Assembly: GCA_030686995.1 (NCBI GenBank)
Contig: CM060694.1
Coordinates: 93,463,844 to 93,527,843 of the forward strand
DNA length: 64,000 nucleotides
Reading direction: 5' to 3'
From: Artemisia argyi
Taxonomy: Eukaryota > Streptophyta > Magnoliopsida > Asterales > Asteraceae
The number at the start of each line of letters is the position of its first letter. Position 1 is the first letter of the stretch. Both the position numbers and the translations under genes were made by a program. Shown here in pieces: positions 1 through 11,733 of this stretch. Under the pieces are notes generated by a model. That model had not been told where the DNA came from. It made no database searches and saw only the letters and a list, made by a program, of their open reading frames with translations.

Positions 1-2198
1 TCTGCTTCTGCTCTCAATTCATCTTAGTACAACTAAAATGAATAGAGAAAACAAGACTGCGTTTCTTCGACAGGTCTTCTAACATAGCTCCAGGTTTTAA
101 GGTACATGATGTTGTTGTCGACTCCAGGTTGTGTGTTGAATGGTTCGTCTTCTTTGGTCTGGTTGTCTTGGTGCCCAAACTGAAATCTTCACGTGTTGCG
201 TGATGCATGATTGAGCACTATCCTAGTTCCTCACTTCTTCTTGTATGCTTCTTCCATGGTAATGCTTGTCGCAACCATATTCTACGACTCTTCCACCAAG
301 TTTCTAACTCCGATAACGATCTTCGATCTTGGTCCTTCTTGTGAAAGCTCTGTCTTTACATTATACAGGGTAGTGTTGTCTATTATGCTTTCTGAACGTC
401 AATCAAATTTCTCTTCCAGAACAAAGGGTCGTCTCACCAATAATCTCTATGTTCTTCTTTCGTTTTAGAACACAACACAATGTCATACTATGACAATTTG
501 TCCAAAACACGCGAAAAACATGATTATTCTAGCCAACACCATTGGCATCATTCAAGTTCATAAATGTTATAACGAGTGCAAAGGCAACTTCAGAAATCAT
601 CTCAGGGAATTTTCACATCGCCTTCTTTCTTCTTCAGGAACTGAAATACTTCCCAAAGGTTACTCTCGGTTAGTTAACCCCCTTCTTAGAAGTTTTTGTG
701 GTTGCTTCTTCAGTCCTTCAAATCTAAAATGATGCAATCAGACGCGGAGTTTCAAAGGAAGACCAAATTAATTATTGATACGCGGAAACAGATAATGATT
801 AGTGATAGTGGTACGTTTAAGTTCACGATAGTCGATACGTCATCGCATACTTCTCTCGTTCTTCTTCATAAACAAACAAGAGCATCTAAAGAGAATCACC
901 ACGGTTAAAAATCATATTCCATCAGCTCCTTCAATCTCTCAACTTCTATGGCACCATGATTTCTTCACTGATATCAGTTCAATGTCCACTCTACTTCTTA
1001 AGCAGGAAGGAGTACCAAAAGGTTCATCAGAGAATACCGGAAAATCTTCGTATGACAAAATATTTCCCAATAGTAGAACTTTCCAAGGGTTGATAATAAT
1101 GGTTTTCAGGACAACTTGGTAATCACATGAGTTTGGGGTAGGTGTTTCCATAGTAACAGAAATTTTAGCAGATGTAGAGGGTCATCATAATGGAATAGGG
1201 TGAAGCAGATTTTTAAGGTCACATTTCAGATATGGTAGTCTATGGTATCTTCACGAATAGCCATTCAGTCCAAAAGACCGTACAATCAGACATCTCAAAG
1301 TCAAAGGATTCATAGAGTGAATACAGTCGTCAAATCATACAGATAGTTCATATATCAGAGTCAAGTACATGGTTCAACAAAAATGTTGGGATGGATAAAC
1401 GAACAGTTCAATGTGTGGGAATTTCGTTTAGCTTCTTAGCATAAGTAGCAGGTAGGATGTGTATCATTGGTAATACGAATATCGTATAATCGTCAATTGT
1501 GAGAGGTACAGAATCTCAGTTATCAGCATCACCATGCTTAGTTAACAAATCCATATAGAGATAGTATTTACATCATACCCGTCCAAAGGAAACGGTTGGC
1601 AGAACAAGGTTCATCATTCAAAGAGAGGAAACAAAACTTCTCATATTCGTGGTTCATAATTACCAAAATTCTCATAGGAGTAATAATGGATCATACAAAG
1701 TTAAGTAGTATCGGATGATACATTCATACCCAACATAAGTAATGAATTTACAGAATGTGTCGAACATATTGTGGTTGAATGACCTACGATGTGGTCGAAA
1801 AGGTGTCAAACAGCTTATCAAACAAATCGGAGGCGGAGATCAAAATCTGAAGGTGAAACTTAAATGTGTAAGGTATCCAGGTAGCCTTCCGAGGTATTCC
1901 AAACTTACTTGGTTACTAAGCTTAAGTTGCAAAACTTCTAACTTCTGAAACAAAGGTCCTTATAAGGCTTATCTAAGAGCAAAGGCACGATCAGAGTGAT
2001 ACGGAAGCAAATGATACTTACATAAATGTCTTAGTCTACCCATTCCTCACTGGTAATAACTTAGGTTCCTATGGGGAATCCTAATGTAAAGTTTCAAAGG
2101 TTGTCTTATGAGCGCCTACAGTGGAAACTTAGGGGTCCAAACTTCACAGGTCAAGGGTAAATGTATTACGAATCGCAGCCTGGCTCTGATACCATAAT
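1..2198 (-). mobile_element. Element X interior, non-coding part of a minus-strand gypsy-type LTR retrotransposon
   Basis: This stretch lies immediately inside the LTR at 2199-5579. On the minus strand it starts with a tRNA-iMet type primer binding site and so corresponds to the 5' leader and following interior of the element. No reading frame longer than about 85 codons is present and I see no gag, protease, integrase or RT motif. At least this 2.2 kb of interior therefore looks non-coding or badly decayed, as in large non-autonomous LTR derivatives. The rest of X, including its other LTR, lies left of the window. Orientation comes from the primer site. Confidence 0.6.
2183..2194 (-). other. 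Primer binding site of element X (tRNA-iMet type)
   Basis: The minus strand reads TGGTATCAGAGC followed by CAGGCTGC, just outside the LTR end at 2199. TGGTATCAGAGC is the standard plant initiator tRNA-Met primer site. It fixes X as a minus-strand element and the LTR at 2199-5579 as its 5' LTR. Confidence 0.8.
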
Positions 2199-5100
2199 TG
2201 TAACACCCCAACCCGATAAGGGTAGAAGTATTACAGTACAGTGACATATCAGAACAAACACAAGCATATGATTCATACATACAACGAAATTCAGGGTTAC
2301 AAATGAAAATCTGAAACAACAAGGTTACAAAACAATAAATACTATGTCTAATAAAGTGAAACTTCATCTAATCGTCTCTAGTCCAAAGCATGGTCTTCTA
2401 AGTCCAGTCACACTCTCTTCCCATAACCCAGCTTCCTACTAAAACCTGCCGCAGGAAAAGGAAATGCGGCTGAGCTTAAAAAGCCCAGTGAACAGATACA
2501 TATACAAAGCAATGATAATGAAACAGAACTGAAATATAGTGCATTGGGGAAATAGAATAAGGAATAGATAAAAGAGTAATAGAATAGAAAGAAGAAAGGA
2601 TAGTCATCTACCACGAGCCCAGAAACATATCATATCATATAAGCCGTCAATACCATAATTCTTCATCATCATATAGAGGGGAGTCCTCTCAGATAATCAG
2701 ATAATATGAGGGGTGTCCTCATTCTTCAAATGGGTGGAGTAGCGAACTCCCAGAAATTGTGAAAGGCATGTATAGCACACAGTACCAGTCACCAGACATA
2801 TATCATAATCATAATCATAGTTAAATTCACTAAACAGAACAGATCTAGGATGCATCCATACGCCCCCGCAGAAATCATAGTGGCCAAAACAAATCATATC
2901 ATAAAGCGCGCATATCATATAACAGAAAGGGGACGGTGTAGCCAAATCACTAGGGCCACACACTAGTCATGCCAGTGGTGCATCACAGACACGCCTATGG
3001 TACCTCCATAGGTAGGGAAAACAGAAATGGCTCGGGTATCAAACTAAGAGTCAGGTCTCATATCATACAAAAGGTCATATAGCAAAGGTGTATCTCAGAA
3101 TCATATCAAAGGTTCATAATAGCAGTTCATAACAAAGGGTTCATATCAGAAATAGCATTCAAGGTCCAATCAGAGTTTATCAGGTCAATGTTCATATTCA
3201 AAAATCAATTCATGGTTCAGTTCAAAAGTCCGTTTCAAAAGTTTCTATTAAAAGTCCAATTTAAATAATCTTTTAAAACAGTTTTCATAAAAATGGTCTT
3301 TCAAAATATAGGGTTCATGAAAGTTAAATAACCTTTCTTTTAAAAAGAAACTTAGCATCATTTATAAACATCTTTTCAAATCGGTTCTTCTCAAAACATT
3401 TCCATGGCATAATTAAAAGGTTTTCATAGCATGGTTTCATAACGGAGGTCATATCAAGTGGGATCAACAGAGAAAGTTCAAGTAAAGGGGATCATAGCAA
3501 TGGCATCAATTCGGGAACTAACGGATCAGAATATGAAAGAGATCATGAGAAACCTTTTGAGAAAGGTCAGAATATCTGTACCTCAATCGCCATCGAAATC
3601 ATAACATACGTAAGCATATGGAAACACTCCTTCTTCAACGAATCTACACGAATTAATGATCGGCTTATTATTAATAACTTATTCAATTCAGATTTCTCAT
3701 TTTAGTCGGCTTTCCAGTTTTAGTAACTTTCCATTTAAAGTGACTTTCCACTTTTAGCAGGTTTCCATAAATAGTAAGTTTCCACTTTTAGAAAGTTTCC
3801 CTAATTAGAAAGTTGAGTCATTATTAATGGAATCAAAGTATCTTTTAACATATTTACACATTTGGTCCTTAGGGTTTCATAACTTTACCTTTTACACCCT
3901 TATATTTCCAAAATTACACTTTAAACCTTTTAGTATTCAAAGTTACACTTTAAACCCTTAACTTATCCATTTTACATAATGATCCCTTATTTTATCATGA
4001 TATACGAATATACCTTCAAGTATTCACAATTTACACTTTAAGTCCTTCAAGTTATCAAAGTTACATATTTAACCCTTTAATTTACATTTACAACTTTTAA
4101 TTCTTAATAATTACATATTAAGCCATTAATTTACCAAATTAGCACATAATCCCTTGAATACTTTAAAATACTCAAAACAGTTCCAAGTTTCTGAAAATTA
4201 CATTTTTAGTCCCTCTCTTTTAATTAATTACAAATCGCACCAATTAAATACAATTAATTCATTTTCTTGTAATATTTACACTTAGAACCCTCAAGTTATA
4301 TTTTTCCCATATTCCTACTGATTTATATGACATTACAAAAATATCCCAGAAGTTTCAAAGTTGGCAAAACACACCCTTATACTATTAATTTTCCAATCGG
4401 TTTAAATTAAAAATTAACCAAAACTATAACAAACCCTAAAATCAAATGCTAATCATTACCCCATGATTCTAACAACCTTAAACCATCATTAATTACCAGA
4501 TCTCATGCCTCAAACTCTAACCCTAATCGATTTAGGGTTTTCTTTTATTTTTCCTTTTATTTTCTAATTAGCCGATTTATAAATTAATTAATAATACAAT
4601 ATTTAGGCTTTCATAATTCTAACCAATATTTTTCTGAGATTATAAATATTATATAGAGTTCATAAAAATTAGTGTTCACGCCCAGAAAATTCATGTATAA
4701 TTATTTAGAGTTTTGTGGCGTTTTTGGGGTTTAAATTCGTAAATCATTCATAGAACATGCATGGATCGAACCAAACATTTTATTTGATGTTTATAAGGTA
4801 TAAAGGACCTGAGAAAAATACCAAATCAAGAATGGAACGTGTAGAGAGGGCTGTACAAATTATAGCATACGCGTAGAGCCAAAACGATCCAAAAATCACC
4901 ATGACTTCACCAATGATCTTCCAACCTTGAAACCAATTTTCGTAGGTCTTATATGATGTAAGGAACATCAGAAAAATAAGAAATCATTTTTATAGAGGTC
5001 GTATGAAGCATAACAAATTTACCTTTGTTTTAGGGCTCGACACAAAGAAAACAATGCTACGATCGTGTAAGGCTTCAAAAATTCGAATGGGATTTTTCTT

Positions 5101-5579
5101 GGCTTCTTAGGATGTTGATGAATCACAGAAAAATGCTTGAGAGTGATGGGAGAGTCGAATGGAGGCTAAGAGATTTCTTTGGTGTGTTATTTTTCAATCG
5201 GTAATTAGGGTTTAGTGTAAAAAAGGTATGGATTGACTATAAAAGATGGAATGCCGTGTGATGGGGGCCTTGGGCCAGGAATTTCGAAATTTTTGGTTGA
5301 CAAAATATCCTTGGTGATTATCTTCCTTATTTGCACAATTTGAATCAAATTAAATCTCCTTAAAATTTATTTTATCTCATTCGGCCCTTGTAGGGGTAAT
5401 TTGGTAATTTTACTACTTGTATAAATGTTAAATGTAATTGTTAAAATTATTTGGATACATAACTTGTGCATTGTTTGAAGTTTGGGATTTATTTGGTACT
5501 TTAATAAGCTTTTAATTAAATTTCAAATTGGTAAGGGCAATTTGGTCTTTTCACATGTTCTCAGATTTTAGGTGTTACA
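2199..5579 (-). repeat. 5' LTR of element X (about 3.4 kb)
   Basis: On the plus strand the repeat starts TGTAACACCCC and ends GGTGTTACA, so it has TG/CA ends with a short terminal inverted repeat. It is bounded by the primer site on the left and by element Y LTR sequence on the right. At 5580 the neighbouring sequence becomes collinear with Y's other LTR at 25569, which marks the insertion point exactly; the first five bases there (TGTAT) are the expected right copy of the target duplication. The LTR is AT-rich with degenerate internal periodicities (3060-3260, 3700-3810, 3850-4180). No ORF over 90 codons is credible. Confidence 0.75.
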
Positions 5580-7933
5580 TGTATTCTCCCCCAAAGAGTT
5601 TACAAAACAATTAAAAGAGTAGGGGCTATGACTCACCTGGTGCGATAGCAACGATGACAAAAGTGGATACACTGAAAATGAGGCACGATCTCTAACCGCA
5701 ACCTAATATGAATGATAGGGTCTAATGTAAGAAATGAAATGATGCTACACATGCAAATACGTATGTTATCGATACCACTCGTGAAACTTGAAAATAACGT
5801 TTATCGTCGAAAAATACATTTTTGACGTCTCGTTAAGTTAATAAACACTTCTCATGTAAATATATTGAAACGGTACTCCACGATCCTTATTTGGTGTTCT
5901 ATCGGCAAATATAGTGTTTTCGTCGTAAAGTGACACTTTTAATAACTTGAAAATATGCCTAAATGGCTTTGCAAAACTAGTCACAAAATATCGTACGTTA
6001 AGTGTTAGTGATGAAACTCGGCGTTTTTGAAAACCTTGCAACAATGTCTAGAAGTCATGTCATTTAACTTTTGACCATACGGGTCTCGGCGGTTAAGAAA
6101 TATGGCTTTTAATGTCGTTACTAAAAAAAAAGCATAGCTTTTCAACACTTAGCAACTTTTATTACCAAAAGCTGTCAATTTATTATAAGTTTTGTCGGGT
6201 TTCAAACATGTATATCTTGGTCGTTATGAACTTGTTTTCTACGTTCTTTATATCCCCGGAATCGTGGGGCAACATACAAATATATTTTCAGTAGGTCGGC
6301 TCCTATAGATTACGTCTAACGCCTCTTTTTGTCCGTCGAAATTCGTCCAACAGCAAGTACATTTTCAGAAAATAGTTTTCGTCGTTAAACTTGCAAAAAT
6401 CATATCTCCTTTGTTATAAACTCGTTTTTATCCAAACTTTCGGCCATAGTTTCGTCTTGGAATGTATTTTCTAAATCTTTGGCCCAAAAGTAACCCCAAG
6501 CTACTGAGTTTACCATGTTTTCAAAATAGGGACAGTAGGTATTTATATTGTTCAAAACTTGGTTTCCTAGTTACTAACTTGTACAAAAACCTTCCAATCA
6601 ACTTCAATACAACCCTTAATCTACCATACACCTTCTTAGGGTGTCATGGGTTCCTAAAAATCAACAACCTTGGTGGATCTCATTAGATTACTAGTGAAAT
6701 TTATAGATCTAGTGTTAAAGATAGTTTATGTGCAAAGTGGTATCTAAAACATAAGTAAGTTGCATTACCAACTAGTATATCTTGAAAATACATAAACATA
6801 TAAAGTAAATGAAAGTATGAAAAGATCAAAAAGTTTACTTGAAACTTACTTGAAGTTTTGATGATTTTTGAGCAAGAAAACTTAATAATCTTGAGGTTTT
6901 TGAGCAAGAAGACTTGTTTTAACACTTGATTCTTGAAAAACTATGGATTCTTCCTTTGTTTTTGTTCTTGGCCGTGGGTTGGAGAGCAAGAGAGAAAGAG
7001 ATGAGATTTTGCTAGTTTCTTGATGTGTTAAATGAAGAAATGTGGTGAAAAATGAAGTATATGTTTGGTTAAGTTCAAGTAAATATCTAGCCAGGGGGGC
7101 AAGATCCACGTTTTAGGGGGGAAAAGGTGGGGTGGATAAGATTTGTGTAAGACTTGCAAGACTTTTGTGTAGATGTAGTTAGTTATTGTGTAGTTTAGGT
7201 GTTACCGGGTACCGAGTTAACTAAAAATAAATTGTGACGAGTTGAAATAAATTATGACAAAGTTGTAAATATTATGAGATTACATTCTTGATAAGAATCG
7301 GGTATTAAAATAATTGTCGGGTTGAAATATCATGATTCGACGTAATTTTTAGCGTCTACTGCAAAATATAGTAAATGGTTTTAAAACACCGGGTAAATTA
7401 ATAATATAATTTTTATATCATTATAATGAGTATGAAAATATATTAGGATCGTAGACAGGAGTATCGGGTATATATATTAGTGGTAAAAACTGAGTGGTAA
7501 CGTTAATTAAAAATTAAACATACGTAAATTGAAATAATGCATATCCGTGCATGGTCCAAAGTGCTGATGACATTGCTGATGATATATAGACTACTCCAGT
7601 CTATATGACGTGTCCCTACTGATGATGCAGGAAATCGCAGCTAAACCAAACTGGTTACGCGAATTTGAATACCCGTAAACTAGATTTACTAAATGATGAA
7701 CGAGAATCGTGAATAGTGATTTCCTTCCGGGAATGAATAGTGTCATATGAATAGTAAAATTTTTGAACGCTTCTCGGAATCTCAAACTAACTCCGAAAAT
7801 AATGAATAGTAAAATGATGAATAATGATCGGTGAATAGTAAATGTTGAATAGTAATGGATGAATAGTAAATTCCCAAAATGAATAATGAAATTTTGACGT
7901 TTGAAAAAGGACTTGAAATTACGAGTTATGACA
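5580..7933 (-). repeat. Left LTR of element Y, interrupted by X
   Basis: This segment is nearly identical in sequence and order to 25569-27913, so the two are the LTR pair of one minus-strand element. It ends ACGAGTTATGACA, the expected CA terminus. Only the right 2.35 kb of the LTR is here; the remainder lies beyond element X, outside the window. Short ORFs at 5838-6044 and 6882-7109 have near-identical counterparts in the other LTR and are simply LTR sequence. Confidence 0.85.
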
Positions 7934-7955
7934 TTCTTCCCCTCTAAAAAGAACT
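7934..7955 (-). other. Polypurine tract of element Y
   Basis: On the minus strand a purine-rich run (AGAGGGGAAGAA) directly abuts the LTR start TGTCATAACTCG. This is the usual place and composition of the plus-strand primer of an LTR retrotransposon and confirms the minus orientation of Y. Confidence 0.7.
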
Positions 7956-8215
7956 TCGTCCCGAAGTTCAGTTTGTGTTGGTCTCTGGAGTGGTATTGGT
8001 GGAAAAGTGGGGATAATTGAGTCGTGTAAGCTACTGAGCTCTAATGGGAGCTCAAGTCTGTAGGCCACTAAGCTTACTCTGTCTGAAATATTAAATAGTC
8101 CAGAGTATATAGGGTTTAACTTTATGAATTTTTCTGAATGGTATCATGTCTTTCCTAGCAGAACTTTCAACATAATTCTGCCACCAACTTGAAATTCTAA
8201 TGGTTTACAACTTAT
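7956..8215 (-). pseudogene. Remnant of gypsy pol: integrase C-terminal (GPY/F-like) region of element Y
   Basis: Read on the minus strand, about 8215 to 7990 gives decayed peptides in order: EFQVGGRIMLKV, then LNPIYSGLFNISDRVSLVAY, then RLELPLELSSLHDSI. This is the layout of the integrase C-terminal region in Tekay/Del-type Ty3/gypsy elements (VGDRVMLKV, then a GPF-like segment, then LPxELSxxHxxFHVS). It is followed by TELRDEVLFRGEE next to the polypurine tract. There are stops between segments, and the chromodomain expected in Tekay is not evident. It shows that Y derives from a Tekay-like gypsy element whose pol has been lost or destroyed. Confidence 0.6.
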
Positions 8216-8277
8216 CGAACTTGTAACTGATTCTTGATTTGTAGGAAATTCCAGGTTATTTCATGAATGCTTACTAG

Positions 8278-8282
8278 ACTAG
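8278..8282. repeat. Left target-site duplication of S1 (ACTAG)
   Basis: ACTAG at 8278-8282 is repeated exactly at 22527-22531, directly outside the two S1 LTRs. A perfect 5-bp duplication shows that S1 inserted here as a complete element. Confidence 0.9.
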
Positions 8283-8727
8283 TGTAAGGAATTATTGAAG
8301 TTACTACTGACTGATACTGCTGACAGGTTCCTGCGGAAGCTTAGAGTTGTTTCTGCTGATGACTGGTTCCTGCAGACGTATAGAGATCCTACGGATAGAG
8401 GTAATCCGTTGATAGAACTTATGTAATTTAGGACAAGATATGTAGAATATCTTTTATTAGTTTATTATTATTCGTTTCTTGTAAGAAAGGTTAGGGTTTC
8501 CATTAGTATATATGGAACCCTAGGTCATTGTATTAGGTACAAGTTTCATAACATTGTTAGTAAAAGTATATTGATCTATAGAGGATTAAGTTTAGTATAC
8601 AAGTTTGTTTTTATATTCCGCAATAATTACAAGCATACATAGATTATCTATTCTAGTCTTACTGGTGATTACATTAGTTGTCTAATGATATATTGGCTCG
8701 AGATCTATCAAGATATAGATCCTAACA
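8283..8727 (+). repeat. 5' LTR of S1
   Basis: 445 bp from TGTAAGG to CCTAACA. It matches the 3' LTR along its whole length, with an extra segment of about 17 bp (TTTCTGCTGATGACTGG area) near 8352. A TATA-like sequence TATATATG at 8507-8514 fits a promoter about 225 bp into the LTR. Confidence 0.9.
8507..8514 (+). promoter_or_regulatory. TATA-like box in the S1 5' LTR
   Basis: TATATATGG lies mid-LTR; the matching position in the 3' LTR (22306-22314) reads TATATAAGG. Conservation in both LTRs and mid-LTR position suit the U3 promoter of the element. Inference from motif and position only. Confidence 0.45.
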
Positions 8728-8729
8728 AG

Positions 8730-8744
8730 TGGTATCAGAACCAC
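8730..8744 (+). other. Primer binding site of S1 (tRNA-iMet type)
   Basis: TGGTATCAGAACCAC starts two bases after the LTR end. Except for an A replacing G in the CAGAGC part it is the initiator tRNA-Met primer site used by most plant copia elements. Confidence 0.85.
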
Positions 8745-8796
8745 GAGATACTCCCTGTAACCTCAACACAATCACATAACTTTTCACTTTGTTCCA

Positions 8797-10302
8797 ATGG
8801 GAGACAAACCAGGCAGTGATGTCACTCTCTCAGAAGCAGGCTCACTCACTCAACAACTACAACAGGTGGCCTTCTCAAACAGCAATGCCAAGCTTCCTTT
8901 TCTCAGGAAGGATGAGTATGAGATCTGGGCCATGAAGATGCAAAACTGGATTGCAAGTGTTGACTATAACCTCTGGAATGTTATCCTCAATGGCTGCCGC
9001 CGTAAAAAGCAAACTGTAGATGCTGATGGCAAAATTAAGATTGTGGAACATGTTTCTGCTGAAGAAATTCTTGCTCTACAAATGGAGAACAAAGCAAGAA
9101 CTATATTGCTGCAAGCAATCCCTGATGACCACATGGGAGATTTTCATTCCATGACTGATCCAAGAGAAATCTGGTGGGCTATAAAAGCTAGATTTAGGGG
9201 GAATGAAGAATCAAAAAGGATGAGAAAGAGTATGTTGAAACAAGAATTCCAAGAATTCAGAATAACTGAAGAAGAGGGTCTCCATAAAGGCTATGACAGG
9301 TTTCAGAAGATATTGAGTCAGTTGAATCAGCTTCTAGCCAGACCTGACAATGAGGAGGTGAATTCCAGGTTTCTAAGAGCCTTACCTCCTTCATGGTCTC
9401 AAGTGAGTATATCATTGAAAACCAAAGGTGGCCTGGACTACCTCAGTTTTGATGACTTGTACAACAAAATCAGAGCTTTGGAAGGCGACATCAAGGAACA
9501 CTCTCCATATGCAGCAACTCCTTCACAATCTGCATTTATCAGCTCTAACTTAAACTACATGCCACATACTTACTCAAGTCCATCCCCATTATCACAAGTT
9601 TACTCAAGTCCATCCACTCCAAGTCAAAGTCTTCCCATTACCACATTGTCTTTTTCAAATGCTAATCCAATAACTCATCCAAAGATTAGTAATGTGATGG
9701 AAGATGTACTTCATTCATTTGTTGCTGAAGTTGATAAAGAGCAACAAATAGCTTATGAAGATTTTGAGCAGATTGATGAACTTGATTTAGAAGAATTGGA
9801 CTTAAAGTGGAAAATGGCTATGCTCTCCCTCAAGGTCAGAAGATTTGAGCAAAAGGTTGGTAAAAAGCTCAATGTTGATGATAGAGATGCAGCTCGGTTT
9901 GACAGGAGAAAAGTGAAGTGCTATGCTTGTGGAGAAATTAGCCATTTTGCAAGAGAGTGCACGACCAAGAAGAGTGAAACTAATACCAGATATTCAACAT
10001 CCAAGAAGAAAGAGGTGGAGGCTGGAGAATCAAAAGCCTTGGTAACTGCTATAGATGCTGGTGTTGACTGGAATGGGCATGAAGATGCAACAAGCAGTTC
10101 TCCTCAAATCTCCTGCATAGCTAGTTGTGATGATGACTTCGGCCTCATGGGAATCTCTCCTCAGGTATCTACTTGTGTTTGTGATTGTGATTCTAAATAT
10201 ACAACTCTTAAAGAAGCTTATGATGAAATAAAACCAAAATATAATGCTTGTTTTATTGAAGCTGCAACTTACAAAGAAGCTTTTAAAACCTTAGAACAAT
10301 AG
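8797..10302 (+). pseudogene. gag: S1 gag, N-terminal part with zinc knuckle
   Basis: This 501-codon ORF begins at the first good ATG 70 bp after the LTR. It has the copia gag arrangement: an N-terminal LPFLRKDEYEIWAMKMQNW segment (UBN2/DUF4219-type), a helical capsid-like domain to about residue 235, a Ser/Pro-rich linker (about 240-300), a coiled region, and a CCHC zinc knuckle CYACGEISHFAREC at residues 375-388. The product would be the structural protein of the virus-like particle. It ends at an in-frame TAG (10300-10302); the same frame then runs on into a long coiled-coil extension, so the stop looks like a nonsense mutation (CAA-TAG-AAG, where CAG would restore Gln). The long post-knuckle extension is typical of Sirevirus gag. 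Confidence 0.85.
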
Positions 10303-11733
10303 AAGATGTGGTTTCAGCAAAATCAATTGGCTTATGAGGAAAAGATTAGAGTTTTAAGTAGAGATTTAGAGAATACTAGCAATGAATTAAAGTTTTCTGA
10401 AAAAGAAAAAGCTAGAATTGAGTCTGAGAAAGATGTTTTGCAAGAGAAATTGGATAAAGAAGTAGCTAGGCATAAAGAGTGGCTAGTTTCTGGTGATAAA
10501 TTATCTAGGTTACTCTACAGTAGTAAGTCTGTAACATCTGAGATAGGTCTAGGGTTTAAGAAATATATTGGTCCAGAAGCAAATCACTATTTAGATAAGA
10601 AAAGTCATAATTATACTGTTCCTGTAAACTATCTAAAAGAAGGTGAGATGCATGCTGTACCAGGACCTATCAAAGGTGTATTTATGCCTACTACCAAAAC
10701 CTCTGACTTTGATGGTTCACACCATCTGTTTGGCAAAAAGTCTAAAGACTTGCCAAACAAGTCTGAAGACTCTCTAACCATAGGAAATCCTAAGCCTACA
10801 TCCCATAAGTTGGACTTACCAGAATCAAAGGAAAACACTGGCATTAGGATCAATGACTCCCCTGACTCTAGAAGTATATCTAGTAATGATTCTAATACAT
10901 ATGTCTCTTGTTCTTTCAGGGACAAGGCCTCAGAGACCTCTAGTTATGCCAGCTGTGATTCCAAGACCAAATCAGACTCACCCAAGTCCTCAATAAAGCT
11001 TTCTGACAAGTCATCTTACAAGTCTGTGGACTCTGAAGTTGCTGTTGATGAAGTTCCTTCTAAGACAGCCTCTTCTGAAGACTTGTTATTTACTTCTTTT
11101 GAAAACAATTCCTTTCAGTATTTACAAAACAATTTCATTTCTGGTGTTTCTTTGAATAATTCTGTGTTTAATAAAACATCTTTTGGATTTAATAAATCTT
11201 CTAAGAAGAAGAAGTATTTTGTTCGTGGTAGCAAAGTGCATTTCATTAAGGATTGTGATTTTCATGATTAGAGGATGGGTGTTTCTATTGTTAATAATAG
11301 ACCTAGACCAAAGTGGACCAATACTCATTCCAAACCCTCATTAGTTCCATAGGCAAATTGCGCCATCAGCAGAATGAACAATGTTCCTGCTGGTTGGTCT
11401 ATTCCTGTTGATAGGTCTGGTTCTGCTAATAGATATATGAATATCAATAGAAATAAATATGGGTCAAGACCATTTTATGGATTTAATCATTGGTATGGAT
11501 ATAATGACCCAATGTTTTTGGGAAGGGCTAATTGGGATTCTGCTGAAAAGTCCTCAGCAGATTGTTCTTGGACATATAAAAGGCCTTATAACTACAAGGA
11601 TTCCAGGAACAATTGTGGATCTAACACATCTTCTTGGGTACATCATAATGATCCACAAGGCAGGCTCAAGTCTTTCATGACTTAAGTCTTTTAACATATT
11701 AATGTTGTTGTATATTAACTTTTTTTGTTGTAG
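10303..11733 (+). pseudogene. gag: S1 gag C-terminal coiled-coil extension and gag-pol junction
   Basis: The gag frame continues without a shift through 10306-11271 (321 codons) and 11374-11685. Codons 10306-10500 give a charged heptad-like coiled coil (EKIRVLSRDLENTSNELKFS and onwards), followed by a long Ser/Thr/Lys-rich region. In-frame TAG codons at 10300, 11269, 11350 and 11731 interrupt it. The last 50 bases before 11734 are AT-rich with TAA codons and end TTTTTTTGTTGTAG. They may be a genuine gag-pol boundary or a small non-coding insertion. The extension is part of the Sirevirus signature; its function is not known to me. Confidence 0.7.

Noticed and set aside
211..908. Short plus-strand ORFs (85, 80 and 70 codons) at the left edge
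   Set aside because: No motifs, non-ATG or arbitrary starts, overlapping frames and composition like the surrounding non-coding interior of X; no support as genes.
4510..4545. AACCCTAA/TTAGGGTTT resembling telomere repeat
   Set aside because: Only one or two isolated units in AT-rich LTR sequence; not an interstitial telomere array.
5838..6044. 68-codon minus ORF conserved at 25827-26033
   Set aside because: The conservation comes from the two being copies of one LTR, not from coding selection; the neighbouring non-coding bases are equally conserved.
11683..11733. Possible small intron at the S1 gag-pol junction (pyrimidine tract then GTTGTAG)
   Set aside because: A 3' splice-like end is visible but I could not place a donor that removes the stops and keeps frame; simple decay or a gag-pol boundary is as likely.
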